Below are positions 34,372-46,497 of a stretch of DNA of 64,000 bases, one piece after another; within the stretch, counting starts at the first letter, position 1, and each line of letters starts with the position of its first letter. The DNA is taken from assembly GCA_964057225.1 (NCBI GenBank), contig OZ059894.1, positions 10,798,131-10,862,130 on the forward strand, read 5' to 3'. A program made the position numbers and the translations under genes. The notes beneath the pieces are model-generated. The model ran no database searches. It was not told the origin of the DNA and worked only from the letters and a program-made list of their open reading frames with translations. This stretch comes from Auanema rhodensis. Lineage: Eukaryota > Nematoda > Chromadorea > Rhabditida > Rhabditidae.

Positions 34372-36305
34372 ATGGATAACATTCGTTCTATATGTGACAC
34401 TATAAATTGTATGCTTGATTTAGATTTGAAAATAGAAGATATATTGAATCCCGAGGTTAGTTTAATATTGAGTTATTTTTTTAAATTGACGAATGTCAGT
34501 CTGAACGCCTGCAACATGTTCTTCGTACTTTCCTGGTGGCGACCATGAATATACCTGAAAGTTCTCTCATCAATTTACCTCTATTGGATTTCGACGCTTC
34601 TGATTTTCAAGAAACTCATACCCGATCAATTCCTGTCGCTTTACTTTATGTTACAATGTAATATTCAGAAAAACTATATATTAGTTATTTTAAAAAAGTA
34701 TTTCAGGAATAGTTTTGTCACGGACTTTTCCACTGATCCAAATACTGTTCTATCATATTGTGACTTGGTTAGCCCAGAACCAAAGATGACAAGAAAGCTA
34801 ATGTATTTAGTCTCAGAGTTTTTGAAGTTTCATTCAGTATATTTGAAAATTCATAAGTCCAATCAAGCAATTTTTTTTTAGAAATATGATAAAATTTTTG
34901 CTGAGGTTTCAAAAACACATGAAGGACAGAGAAAACAACTGGATGATACTCTAAACCTCGTAAATTTTAATAATTTGATTCATACATATCAGTTTTTTAA
35001 AGATTGAAAGGGAAGAGAAAAGAAAAGCTGCTTTAAGAGCTCAAGAAGACAGTAGAAAGAGGAAAGAAAATGCTGTATGAATTTTTTATAACTAAATGTT
35101 ACTCGTACTTTTACAGCTCTTGGTTCAAGTGGGCCAGAAAACCAATCAACTTCAGCAGTTGTTGAAACAAGCTGAAGTGTACGAAGGTAAAAGAGATGAA
35201 GCTGTTCGCACTATTGAAGAAAAAAAAAGCGAGAAGGTTTTAAGTTGTTGAAATTATTAAATTATACGCTTGATTATTTGAAGAGTGAACTACTTTTGGT
35301 CAAAGAAGATTTGTCTGCTCAATTAGATCATGTTTCAAAGGGTATTATAAAATCCCCGGAAAGAGTGACATCTGAATTACGCCAACAGAGAGAAAATTTA
35401 AATGATCTAAGAGAAGATTGTAAGAATACAAGGTTTGTGTCCACAGAAGTATTTGTGTGAAATACAAAAAAATTCACAGAAAAAAGTTTAACGAAATGAA
35501 AAGCCGAATTGATTTGGTTCCTAGTATTGAAAAACAGATTGATTCCCTTTGGGAAGAATATAGGAAACTGCCTAAACTACGCGTGAGTGGAGAAAAAAAA
35601 AGAAAAAATTATATTTAAATTTCAGACCGAATACGAGCAAACAAAGTCCGACAAGGAAGAAAATGAACGTAACTTAACTGAAGCAGAATGCAAATTAGCC
35701 CAAATTGTGGAATCAATTCAAGTTAAAAATTATGACTTATGGTTTTCTTTACTATATTTCCTTATAGAGTATTGAAAGACAAATTGATGAAGTCCAAGAG
35801 TCCACCAAAAGAGATGAAGAATTTCACAATGAACGCTTAAGGGAACTGAACAATCGTTTAATTGAGCTAGAAAGTGACATTATTAATCTACGTGAAGTGA
35901 ACAAAGATGCTAAGTCTGATATCAAAAAACGGCAGAAAGAGTTGGCTAATATTAAGGCTCAAAAAGGCTTACTGGTCAAGCTTAAAATTATTTACATTTT
36001 TATGGTTATCAAATGTTTCAGATCAGAGAAACCGAAAATGAAATTTGTGGTATGGTAAAAACTTATAAAGACATCATGCAGAGAGTTAGTTATTATTATT
36101 TTTTCTATATTAATATTTTTCTTTTCAGTGTACTAATGAAAAAGTTATTTTTGAAACGAATATGGAGAAACTTAGATCTGTACTAAAAACGATGGAAGCT
36201 GCTTTTACGAGTAAGACTCGTTTAATTTGTATTCAACAATATTGTGATACTGTTTCAGGTGAAGATATCTTTGATATGACAATTGATGCGTCTATTATAA
36301 TGTAA
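34372..36305 (+). CDS. him-10: Kinetochore protein NUF2 (HIM-10 in worms)
   Basis: The N-terminal half has Nuf2 calponin-homology features: LLDFDASDFQETHTRSIP, then SYCDLVSPEPKMTRKLMYLV, where DLVxPxPKxT is the Nuf2 signature, and LKFHSVYLK. The rest is charged coiled coil (KAALRAQEDSRKRKENA, REDCKNTRKKFNEMKSR, ERQIDEVQEST). It ends DMTIDASIIM. About eleven short introns; total about 480-490 residues, usual for the family. NUF2 pairs with NDC80 in the outer-kinetochore complex that binds spindle microtubules. The start is the ATG at 34372, giving MDNIRSICDT. It is transcribed away from TRAPPC6 from a shared short spacer. Confidence 0.85.
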
Positions 36306-37226
36306 TTATATTTATGCAATTTTCTCCAAGATCAATTGAAATCTATTCTTGAATTATGCCATTGAGAATTCCTATTATTACTTTCCAGGACTAATCTTCT
36401 TGTATCTCATTTTTAAACATAATCTAATAAAAGTACTATTCTTTTAACTGTTATTATTGATCAACTTTTAATTGAACATCTGATAAATTTAAGTTGGTAA
36501 ATATAAACTACCTCGAGTCAGACATCAAAAGGATATCATATCACGTAAGGATTAAAAAGTAATAATACAGTCGTTCATGTTGGATTTGTTTATACAAGTG
36601 TGTGAAAAGTTAGAAACCAGGTCGTTCAATGTTTGCACTCTGAGTTTTTATGAACGGTTTTATTTTAAATTTTATTAATAGTCAAAATACTCTGTTCGCT
36701 ATCACTCTCGTAAACGAATGCTATATTGAAGGATAATATCTTAGCATCCTTCAATAATAGGAATATTTATTCTAGGTCGATTTAAATGTTACAATTGTTT
36801 TATAAATAATATTAAATTCAATTTTGTTTTAGTTCTATTATATAGCAGTTTAAAAGAATTAACTGTAAATCTAGGAGAAGGCGTCAGTTCAATTGTTCAA
36901 AGACGTTTCCTCTTTAAAATTCCATTCTGCTTGAAGTGCGCTCCAACTATTACGCTATAAAATATCTTCCAATGCAGTGATGAATCAACTTTGTGCATCT
37001 TTTGTATAACTTCTTTGTATTGTTATTGTTTTACTTCAATCCGCACATCCACATTTTTAGTATTGAGTAGTTATCATCTATATTTAATAATAGAAGAACA
37101 TTTGAAAAAAATTTCTGCTCATTAGATACTTAATTCTTCTTTTTATTTTCTTAAATGGTATTAAGCAAATTCATCTTCAAAACGTATTTATTTATGTTAT
37201 TATTAACTTCATTCTATGATGTTTCA
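36306..37226. other. Intergenic spacer before the likely operon
   Basis: About 0.9 kb between NUF2 and VPS37 on the same strand. No exon recognised. It is much longer than the gaps that follow, so the promoter of the downstream gene set probably lies here. Confidence 0.45.
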
Positions 37227-37233
37227 GTTGGAA

Positions 37234-38074
37234 ATGTTCAGAGCAGACAATGGATATGAATCATTATTGGATGTTTGTGTAAATTCTGCAATGGCTTCTT
37301 GTAGAAATATGACAGCAGAGCAATTAAGTGAGCTTCTTCATAATGATACAGCTATTGATGATATCATTCATTCTTTACCTCAGGTATTTGTACTATTTGT
37401 TTATTTGTGTGATGAAGTATACTTATATTTTAGGTGAAAAATTTGCCATCCGAAAGAGAAATGGGACTTTCAGAAAATAAGGCGTTAGCAGAGTGGAACC
37501 TGGCGCAACAACCTAGATTAGAGAAATTAAAAGAGAAGGTATTTGTTTCTAGAAAATTTTATGAGATTACCCGTTGTCAACTATTCAGATGAAAACTACC
37601 TATGCTACAGCTTCAAAGCTACAGGATGACGTTGCTGTACTTAAGTCTAAACTTGGTATCAATAAATTTTTTATAAATTTATAAAGTTGTTTTTTTTTTT
37701 TGATGTGGACGGTGGATCACGATCTTTGGATATTGTGAATAATTTATTAATGGTTGCCGCTCAAGAAGCTGATGACGATGCTGAGGTGTTATTATCTTTT
37801 AAAATTTAATTATTATTTTATTTTAGGGAGTTGCTCGAGAGTTTTATGACAGCAATAAATCTGTAGATCTTTTTTTGAAAGAATTTTTGGAGAAGAAAAA
37901 GGTGGCTCATTTGAGGTAATAATTAAGGATTTTATTAGTTATTAAATCTTTTTTTAAAGGAAAATTAAATCGGAGAGGCTAAATAGTATACTAAGAGATC
38001 AACAATATTCACAGCCTTATGGATTTGGCCAATCAGCTCCTTACCCCGATATACCGAAACACCGCATGTTTTAA
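37234..38074 (+). CDS. vps-37: VPS37 (ESCRT-I subunit, Mod(r) domain)
   Basis: The start follows a GTTTCAG acceptor by six bases (ttggaaATG). The protein has the Mod(r)/VPS37 pattern: CRNMTAEQLSELLHNDTAID and IIHSLPQVKNLPSERE, with the conserved LSENKALAEWNLAQQPRLE, coiled coil KEKMKTTYATASKLQDD, and AREFYDSNKSVDLFLKEFLE followed by KKKVAHLRKIKSERL. It ends with a Pro/Tyr/Gln tail. Family proteins form the ESCRT-I stalk with TSG101 and VPS28 and sort ubiquitinated cargo at endosomes. Four or five exons, about 215 residues. One join near 37670-37720 was not resolved exactly. First gene of the closely spaced plus-strand set. Confidence 0.8.
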
Positions 38075-38227
38075 TATTTGCGAAATCATGTAATTCTCTT
38101 GTAAATATGCTAAAGTAAACATTAAATTTGCTTTCGTGGGATAAAATCTGAAAATATGTCTAGATCATAATTATTTTTACCTCTCATAAACTTATTTTTA
38201 CAATTTCATAGTTCCTTGCAGAAGAAT

Positions 38228-38910
38228 ATGTTACTTAGATGTATTGCCCGAATAGGTAGCGCTAAAAGATTTGCTTCTCTTAGGTCAATAGCAGGAGAAC
38301 AAGATTCTTCATTACTATATGAACCAAAGTTTGTAGATCCTAGGGAATTCCCAGAGTAAACAAATGATATGCGCATATTTTCAATTTACTGTTATTTTAT
38401 AGTCATGATGTATTGAATATTCGCCTTCAAAGTCTTGATTATGTTCCATTGGAAAAATTCCAATCCTATGCTGATAGAATGGCCAAGAAATTTGGTTTCA
38501 CTGTTATTGACAGGTACTAAATTCAATTTAACAGCTGTTTTTGAAATTATTAGTTTAGTTATGCAGCTGCAAGTCAAACTGAAAAGGCTATTACCTATAA
38601 ACCGAATAGCACAGTAGTAGATAATGAGATGGAATTGTCCCATTATGATAGGTTCGAATACTTGAGTTGCAGTCGCTCTATCAGAGTTTTCAGAGTTGTC
38701 CGGATTGGTAACGTACCCGCTCCACAATTGCAACTTTATGTAAATTTACTGCACACTCATGCTCCAGCAGGAGTTAGGATTACAGTGAAATCACATGAGA
38801 AAATGGATGAAGATTATAGATACATACCTGATATTCTTCTAAAGCAAAAACAAGAAGAATTGAAAGCTTTAGATGATCCAAATGTTCGAAGAAATCTCGG
38901 TTGGGAATAA
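38228..38910 (+). CDS. mrpl-48: Mitochondrial large ribosomal subunit protein mL48
   Basis: Three exons, about 190 residues. The first 20 residues (MLLRCIARIGSAKRFASLRS) are basic and Ser/Ala-rich, fitting a mitochondrial targeting peptide. The core has VLNIRLQSLDYVPLEKFQSY, matching the LNIRLKGYD...VEHYAQY segment of vertebrate MRPL48, then FGFTVIDSYAAASQTEKAI (SYAMPTKT equivalent) and the S10-like second half LYVNLLHTHAPAGVRITVKS. S10 and mL48 share a fold, so uS10m was considered; the LNIRL and SYA.P/A.T features favour mL48. An acceptor (TTTCATAG) lies just upstream, with about 154 bp from VPS37, fitting a downstream operon gene. Confidence 0.75.
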
Positions 38911-39060
38911 AAACTCTGTTGTTGATATTGTCATAGTTTATTAATTAGTGAAGATTTTGATTTACTGATGTTTTGATGTTACTGCTCTCATCAGTCTTGA
39001 TATTCATATGAAACTTACTTTAATGTATTATCAAATTCAGATTTCTTTAAAGCTTGTGAC

Positions 39061-40287
39061 ATGAGTTCTATACTCAGATCAACATGTTTAGAACTTGTAG
39101 ATATTGGAGCTAACTTAGGGCATCACTTATATACCGCTGATTTGAATCTCGTATTAGAGAGAGCTCAACAAGCTGGTAACTCTCTCGTAATTTTTACAAA
39201 TCATTTTCAAACTTAGGTCTCAGCAAGATAATAATAACGGGAACTAGTGTGGAAAAAAGTAGAGAAATTATCCCTCTAGTAGAAAAAAATCCGGGATACT
39301 TGTACTTTACTGCCGGTAAATTGTTTTTTCTTTGCAAAAGTCTTATTGTTCCTGGAAAGGTGTTCATCCGCATGATGCAAAAGATTTCCCTGAGAATGGC
39401 ATTATTGAATTAAAAAAATTACACGAACATCCGCAATGTGTTGCTGTTGGTGAATGTGGACTTGATTATAACAGAAATTTTTCACCACAAGATGTACAAA
39501 GAGATATCTTCCGGAAGCAAGTTTGTGAAAAATTGTAATACATTTTCTATTTTCTTGTTTTAGTTGGAATTAGCCTGTGTATTGAAACGCTCATTATTCA
39601 TACACGAAAGAGATGCTCATGAAGATATGGTGAAAATCTTAACCGAAATGGGTGAAAGGTTAGATCATAGATGATCAAATAAAATCAATATAAAATATTT
39701 TTAGATTACCTCCCGCCGTCATACATTGCTTCACTGGTACAGCTGATGAAGCTAAAAAATATATAGACATGGGCTTTTATATTGGACTAACTGGTTTCTA
39801 GGCATACTTTATTAACAGAAGTATTTCATTTTAGGATTTTTATGGAAAGATCGAGCAGAAAATGGTGTACAGTATTGTCTCAAGAATGGTATAATACCTC
39901 TGGATCGGTTATTAATCGAAACTGATGCACCTTATATGTATCCAAAAGTATTTTATTTTTTCATTTATTTTTTTGATGAAATTTTATTTCAGATCAATGA
40001 CAAAAAATTGTCAAAAGATCTTCAACAATGCTTTACGGAAGAAGCGAAATCTCTTCACAAAGTATCTGAAGAGAACATCTAATTTGATAAAATCTTATTT
40101 TCAGTTTTCTTCTTTTTCGAGAAATGAGCCCTGCTCTTTAGCTGTGATATGTGAGATGATAGCGTTTTTGATGGGAAAGGATCCTAAACAGGCTAGTTCC
40201 ATATCTATTGATTGTTTTTATCTTTCTCTTTATTAGGTAGCAGAAGTAACCACAGCCAATGCTAAGCGCATCTATGGACTTGATTGA
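39061..40287 (+). CDS. TatD-family metal-dependent DNase (TATDN1-like)
   Basis: About 300 residues in eight exons. Recognisable blocks: LVDIGANLGHHLYTADL (N-terminal metal site region, as in TATDN1 DIGxNLxD), TAGVHPHDAKDF, VAVGECGLDYNRNFSP (metal-binding Glu), SLFIHERDAHEDM (His), AVIHCFTGTADEAKKY (His), LLIETDAPYMYP (catalytic Asp) and a C-terminal VTTANAKRIYGLD. This is the standard order of a TIM-barrel amidohydrolase-fold nuclease; worm homologues act in apoptotic DNA breakdown and DNA repair. A trans-splice-type site (AAATTCAG) precedes the ATG by about 20 bp. The last intron has a GC donor. The gap to mL48 is about 150 bp. Confidence 0.88.
40192..40236 (+). other. GC-AG intron, 45 nt, in the TatD gene
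   Basis: The exon ending GGGAAAGGATCCTAAACAG is followed by GCTAGT, not GT; the acceptor is TATTAG at 40231-40236. Removing these bases restores the conserved DPKQ|VAEVTTANAKRIYGLD tail; retaining the segment reads into a stop at its 3' end. Confidence 0.75.
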
Positions 40288-40418
40288 TAGATTGTCATAT
40301 TTTTGAAATTTCCTCTGTTTTCTTTTGTTTTTTGTTTTGAACTTTCTTGGGTTATTACCTTTATCTCTTTCTAATACTATCAGTTGTGATTCATTGTTAA
40401 TCTGCACTTAAGGTAGAT

Positions 40419-42518
40419 ATGAATACTTTATGGGAGAAAAGTGTTAGTTCAGGTGAAGGAAGAAATCTTCTGAGATTAATGCTTAAGCATGAGGTTTAAA
40501 CTATATTACAGTAATTCTAGTACTGTCAAATGTCTTTGAAGGTATTCAAGTTTGGAAAATTTGAATTGAAAAGTGGACAAATTTCCCCAATTTATATTGA
40601 TTTACGGGAATGTTTTGGATTTCCAGAACTGATGGTAATATCTTAATTTGTAAATGTACTTTGGTAAAATTAATAGGAATTGGCTTCGAAATGTCTTCAA
40701 AATTTAATTTCAAATAGTGGAGCACAATTTCGAGGAATTGTCGGAGTTCCCTACGCTGCTTTGCCATATTCATCGGTATATAATGTAGATAACATGTTAT
40801 AAAAGCAAAAAACTTTAGATTGTGTGTCAAAGTTTAAAAGAACCCTTAATCATTATCAGAAAGGAAGCCAAATCGTATGGAACCAAGAAGCTTATCGAAG
40901 GTTTTGTTGTTAAAAACATGTAGTGATAAATCACTATTGTAGGAAAATATGAACCTGGACAGAGGGTTATCATTATCGAAGACGTAGTAACTACTGGTGG
41001 AAGTATTATTGGGGTTCGTAATGGTTTTAAAATTTTTGTCTTCAGCAGATTTATAGGTTGTTGATACACTCCGTGGTGACGGACTTATAGTTGAAGATGT
41101 CTTTTGCCTCTTAAATAGGGAACAGGGAGGTGCTGAAAAGCTTTCGGAACATGGCATTCGTCTACACAGGTGTACTATAGATTTGTAAAATGCAACAGAG
41201 TATTCTTTTCAGTCTTCTGGATATGCAAACCATCCTCTCTTTCCTCATATCTGTGCAGAAGATTGATCAAAACACGTGGAATGAGATTGTTCAGGTAAGA
41301 TAATTTAGATCGTTCATATCAAGCTAGGGATTTAGGCATTGAACCTACCCTTCACGAAAGCCCATGTTTTCACGATATCTACTGATTTAGAAGATACTTC
41401 ATGCCTCCCTAAAATTGGATCTGTAAATAATTTTATTTATTGATATGTATATATAGACATAAAATATTACAGGGAAGGCTACCTTTAGGTGAAAGATCTC
41501 GAGAGAACACCTCTGCTTTAAACAGGCAATTATTCTCTTTGATGCTTAAAAAAGAATCCAATCTATGTTTAGCAATTGATTACACTGAAACCGAGAAAGT
41601 TTTAGAGGTACTAGTTTGAGACCGTTTTATGATATAAATAGAAATGTTATAGCTGGCTGATAAAGCTGGTCCATTTGTTGTATCCATTAAGATTCATTCT
41701 GATATCATAGTTGATTTCAATGATAAATTTATTGAAAAATTTGTTGAACTATCAAAGAAGCACGAATTCTTGATATTTGAAGACAGGTAGTTCTTTTTTT
41801 ATCATAAATTCATATAAAGTATTTATCAGAAAGTTTGGAGATATTGGAAATACTAATCTTCTTCAACTCAAAGGAGCTCACAAAATTGCTGAATGGGCCG
41901 ACATTGTCACCGTTCATGCAGTCCAAGGATGTGACAGTATTAGTGGAGTATTCAGAGAGGTGATTGTTCAGCGCTCTGAAGATTCGTAATATTTAATCTT
42001 TGAAGATTATTAATGATTCATCGTATCGCTTGAAAGGAATTCTACTTATTGCACAACTCAGCTGTAAAGGAAATCTTACAAGTTTGAATGGCTATACTGA
42101 ATGTTTGTTATTCAAATATTAAATTTATATTGATAAAAAATAACTTCAGATGTTTCCGAAATTGGATCTGAAAATAACGATGTGGTTTGTGGATTTATCT
42201 GTCAGAATCGTATTTCTTCCAATAGTGATTTGTTGCATTGGACACCTGGTTTCGTTTCTCTATCTATTATATATTAGATATAATACTTACAGGAGTTAAC
42301 ATTGATGCTCAAAGTGATAATGCTGGACAGAAATGGAGAGGTGTTGAAACGGTATGATTTTCCCTTCACTTACAAATTTGACCTCATAACAACATTAGGC
42401 TATAATTGAACAACAAAATGATATTATTATTGTTGGACGAGGAGTAACTGGTAGTTCTCAACCAATTCAGGAACTGAAAAGATATCGAGAAGCTGGTTGG
42501 GCTGCTTTAACCGGATAA
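40419..42518 (+). CDS. umps-1: UMP synthase (OPRTase plus OMP decarboxylase)
   Basis: A bifunctional enzyme for the last two steps of de novo pyrimidine synthesis. The N-terminal orotate phosphoribosyltransferase half has FELKSGQISPIYIDLRE and the PRPP-binding motif VIIIEDVVTTGGSI. The C-terminal orotidine-5'-phosphate decarboxylase half has LCLAIDYTE, VVSIKIHSDIIVDF (Lys and Asp) and FLIFEDRKFGDIGNT, holding the catalytic Asp-Lys-x-x-Asp. It then has ADIVTVHAVQG, and the phosphate-binding loop IIIVGRGVTGS, before ending REAGWAALTG. All catalytic residues I can place are present. About a dozen exons, near the usual 480 residues. It lies about 130 bp after the TatD gene on the same strand. Confidence 0.92.
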
Positions 42519-43803
42519 AATTTTAAAATGTGTTGTCTGCTCTATTCATTTTGACATGTGGATATTATATGTTCATGTTCGTAGCATTTCATTTTGTATT
42601 GTTTTTGTTGTTTTTTTACGATTAAATTAGTAATAAAGTTAAAAGTTTCATCTATAGTCAAACATTTTGCTATGAATTCTTCTTCGTTCATTTACACAGT
42701 TTTAAAACAAATTTCATATATCATAATATTGCCGTTCTCTACCAACGCTGTTAGCTACTAGTTTCAATGACGCTTCTTCCTATTTGGTCAGATTATAGGC
42801 AGTTATCCTACTTAAGAGCTTATGCAATTTCAACGTTCCTTTTTGATATTTGTCATATGTTAAAATTGTTTCTATTATATTATCTTGTGAAACTGATGGT
42901 AAGAGAACTAGTATTTTAAGTTCACTACATGATTGCTAGTATAAACGTTGCTATACTCTCTTAGAGATTAGCCCAGCTTTCAATTGTCAAACCATACAAT
43001 ATAATGAAAGTGAATATAATAGCTTTCAGTGAAGATTTCGACGTTCAAATTCAGAGAAAATGAAGGATTTGTGGAAATTTCCTTTTCCGGAAAATAAGAA
43101 TGCTTAGCAAAAGGCCTATATGTATTTTCTATATACATCTCTTTTTTAGATGAGTGGCTATTGCTCGACAATTTCGGTTTAAAATAAACAATTAAGTCTT
43201 CTCTATTGTTTTATTTTCAAGAACAACATGACAAATCAAATAAAAAATGAAAGTTGACAACCTTACTAAGCTGATACTTTGCTACATGGGTTCAAAAACA
43301 GGTTATATGCCATGTATGGCATTAGAGTGAAAGTGATAATCTGTATGGTTTTTTCCGACTTTGACAAAACATCTGGTTTTCTAATACATAAATGGTCGGA
43401 TTAGAGACTTAAAAAAATACAGTTTTGCCTCAGGCAATAGTGAGCAGTAACTCTTTGAAACGTGTTTGTTTCATAATCTTTTTATCCTTTTCATAGGTAT
43501 AAAAGAGACTGTATATTTCACTTGAGTGGTCCAATAAGTTTCGGATCTATTCTTGCATGAAAGTGTTTTTGTGCAATTTACTAGAAATCAATCATTTTTA
43601 TATTTATAATTTCTGTAACTAGCTAGTTAAGCTTTGCACCACTTGTCTCTTTCTATATCAGGTTATTTTTAACTGAAGGGGATGTAAATTAAAAACTAGA
43701 CTCATTTTTAAAATACCAGTTTGTCACATTCATCTCTTCGCTCTATGTATTTTAGTAATATATTTTTGATATTGCAGTCTAATATTTTAGAACTTTCTTC
43801 ACT
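42519..43803. other. Intergenic, possible membrane-segment relic
   Basis: Mostly AT-rich and without gene support. On the plus strand near 42755-42915 an unspliced frame of about 54 residues reads SMTLLPIWSDYRQLSYLRAY and then a hydrophobic stretch. It could be a stray receptor exon but has no donor, acceptor or neighbours to confirm it. Confidence 0.4.
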
Positions 43804-44321
43804 ATGTCCATCAACAGTACTATATTAATATGTTTAATTGCTGTCAGCTTTACTATGTAAGTTATTATTTCAACTTGTTTATTATTAATTTATAATCTTC
43901 AGGGCTGCTCCTATGTCTAGTTATAACTCTTACGGAATGGGCCTTGGATCATATGGTGGCATGGGTATCAAGACACTGAAAAAATAGCTCATTTGTTAAA
44001 AATGATTTTAGGATCCAATATGGGATTGGGCTCTATGTATGGTATGGGTGGTGGCTATCCCGGTATGGGACCAATGGGAATGGGGCCAATGGGCTTTGGA
44101 TCTATGGGTTTAGGTACAGTTGTTTGCACATTCATTGTTATGGAAAACATTATAGGATCTTATGGAATGTCTGGTTTACCAATGGGAGGCTATGGAGGAA
44201 TGGGATCATATGGTAAGTGCTAGATGTTCAGAAAATTCTAAATACTGTCATCATCGCAGGTTCTGGAATGTCATCTTACAACATGGGACTAGGTTCAATG
44301 TCTCCATATTTGAAAAGATAA
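43804..44321 (+). CDS. Secreted Gly/Met-rich small protein
   Basis: Five small exons: a signal peptide (MSINSTILICLIAVSFTM), then SSYNSYGMGLGSYGGMG, MGLGSMYGMGGGYPGMGPMG repeated as MGMGPMGFGSMGLG, SYGMSGLPMGGYGGMGSYG, and a final NMGLGSMSPYLKR. Every internal intron falls in a Gly codon after the first base. That suggests exon duplication or expansion of GM/GS repeats. About 105-115 residues, no cysteine. It is low-complexity secreted material; possible roles are cuticle/eggshell matrix or host-facing peptide. No homologue is named. Confidence 0.75.
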
Positions 44322-45379
44322 AGCCAACAAAGGCTTTCAAATTCCTCACTACATGAGTATAATGCTTTAGCAGTTTTGTTATCTCATTCTATTTATTTGT
44401 GTCCTGTTCATTGCTTTACATGTTGTGTATACATGTTCATGTATGTATGTATATATTGTGAACTTTGGCATTATAGCTGAGCTTAAGATTCATCTATTTC
44501 TATTGTAAAAGTTGCAGTATCTCCTCTTTCATCTTGTCGTATAGACTATGCTTTATATACTTTTCTATTTTATTATTTTATTTTTTTTCTGACTATTATT
44601 TTTCACCATCCCTATGAGAACTCTCTAATATGGGAGTTATTTTTCTTTTTATGAATGTCATGCTTCATATTTCTTTTTGTTCTGATACTCTTCGTTCTTA
44701 TATTGATCCCGAGGACTGAAATTCTTATTTGAACTTACTTTTATGCAGACGTACAATCCATATCTGAATTTCGTTCTAAAGTAAACTGATATGCTCTTTT
44801 CATGACGTCTCATTGAAGAAAAAGAATAGAACATACACTGAAGATCGGAAAAGCTCGAATTTCTTTGAAAAGTAATTGAAGAACAACTACGTTGTACCAT
44901 TTGAGTTTTTTCTTAAAATTTATACATAAAATCATTTTCATAATCTTTATTTCTTGCACACAAATGATCAGTTCTTTTCTGTTCCTATAGACTTGCAATA
45001 GTTCAGGATGACAAACAGTAAGTGGGACAGAGACATTTAATGAAATTGATTATTGACTTACATTATTCTGAAATCTAATCAAGATTCTTACGAGAGGGAC
45101 TTTGAAATATTGAAGAGAACTTAAATTCTTCATTTTTTGAGATCATAAAATCATTGCCTTGTTCGAATACATAAACATATAATGGTGTTTTCAATAAATT
45201 AAAGTAAAGCTCGCATAGATGATGCCCGTATTTGAAATAATAAGCTGGAAACGTTTAAGCAGAAAAGGGAAACTTCAAAACGTAGATGGAAGATATTAGA
45301 CAGATCTGATTCGATTATCTAGATTTTTGTAAATTGGGGAAAGTATTGTATCAGAGTCTGCTTGTAATAATTTGATCAG
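44322..45379. other. Intergenic, no gene seen
   Basis: About 1 kb between convergent genes. No supported exon on either strand. Confidence 0.45.
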
Positions 45380-46497
45380 CTAATTGATTGGGCAATCAAA
45401 ACATTCACATTGAAGAGCTGAAGGAATTCGAATTTGTCGAGGACCATCAACGCACGATAGCTCAGCATTTACCTAAAAATGAGAGGTTGGAGTACTTAGT
45501 TGGATAGTTTAATAGTAAAAAGTCTTACCCATTCAGTATCGGTCATACGACAACATTTTGACACTCCAGCTGTTTTTCCGCTACGAGGACTGGGATAGGT
45601 CAGGGAGAAGCAGTATCCACTACATCGATTTACTCGCACTATGAGAAGTTCACACCCTTCTTCGTCTATTAATTCTTCAGCACCTAAAAAACCAATTTCT
45701 CTTTCATGTATATTTTATATTTTTTTAATGTGTCCCCATGGAAAATTAGATAATAGGCATACGTTTAGAGAAGGACAATATAAGCCGGAGTTTCCGTCAA
45801 CTTTTGGATGGTAAGCCTTTAGCTCCGTGTTCATTGGTCATTAAAAAAACTCGGCTCAAAATTGATCATCCTGCAAAGATTTTCATGCGTGCAGTTGGGT
45901 GTGGATTTTGAGATGGTTTGAGTGGATTTTTGTTAACATGAGCGACAATTAAAAAAGATAGAAGAGTGGACAGATAAAAGCAACGATATTTTAGTAATAA
46001 AAGAACGGAAATGTTTCGGTTGTATTTTAGAAATAGTGTGGACAGGCAAAGAAATATTTTTAAAGTTTGATCTAAAATCATGATGAATCCTGATTTATCA
46101 AATTCAACATCACATAGAATCGTCTGATATCATCATGAAATAAACTTATCTTTCAAATGATAAAGGAGAAACAGAGATTTGCTATTAGCTCGTAAAAATG
46201 GCAAAATCAACCCTAGCTTTAAATGCTTGTGTTTTACGGTCACGATTTTTGCAACAAACTGTGTTTTTGGAGTAAAAGAATCTGACGTCAATGTTTGGGT
46301 CAATTACAAGATATTATTAAAATCTAATTTCCAGTTTCAGTATTCTGAATAACTGAAAAATACTAACCAACACGTTTACATTGTTGACCAATGGCGGCTG
46401 ATATTGATGAAGATAGTAGAAAAAGAATAAATACGAAAAGCGGAGAAATTTTGAAGATATTTCGAAAATCAATCGGCCATCGTAGCAAAGGAGGCAT
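45380..46497 (-). CDS. flr-2: Glycoprotein hormone alpha-2 subunit (GPA2; FLR-2 in worms)
   Basis: Three exons. The first (about 46370-46497) gives a leader whose hydrophobic part is PLFVFILFLLSSSISA, then QCKRVG. The second starts AEELIDEEGCELLIVRVNRC and continues with SGYCFSLTYPSPRSGKT and SKCCRMTDTEW; the third reads VNAELSCVDGPRQIRIPSAL, then QCECFDCPIN. The cysteine layout (C...GC...C.G.C...CC...C...C.C..C) and the LxCxDGPR segment are those of cystine-knot GPA2. The mature domain is about 85 residues. The start follows TTTTCAG by two bases. The partner in animals is GPB5, and the worm receptor FSHR-1 is an LGR GPCR (family knowledge). No partner gene is in this window. Confidence 0.85.

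Noticed and set aside
38435-38733. Open frames on both strands within the mL48 gene
   Set aside because: They overlap the mL48 exons in other frames; the true frame matches mL48 across splice sites.
42755-42915. Possible receptor exon (WSDYRQLSYLRAY)
   Set aside because: Isolated, no splice signals or partner exons, and AT-rich DNA commonly gives hydrophobic frames.
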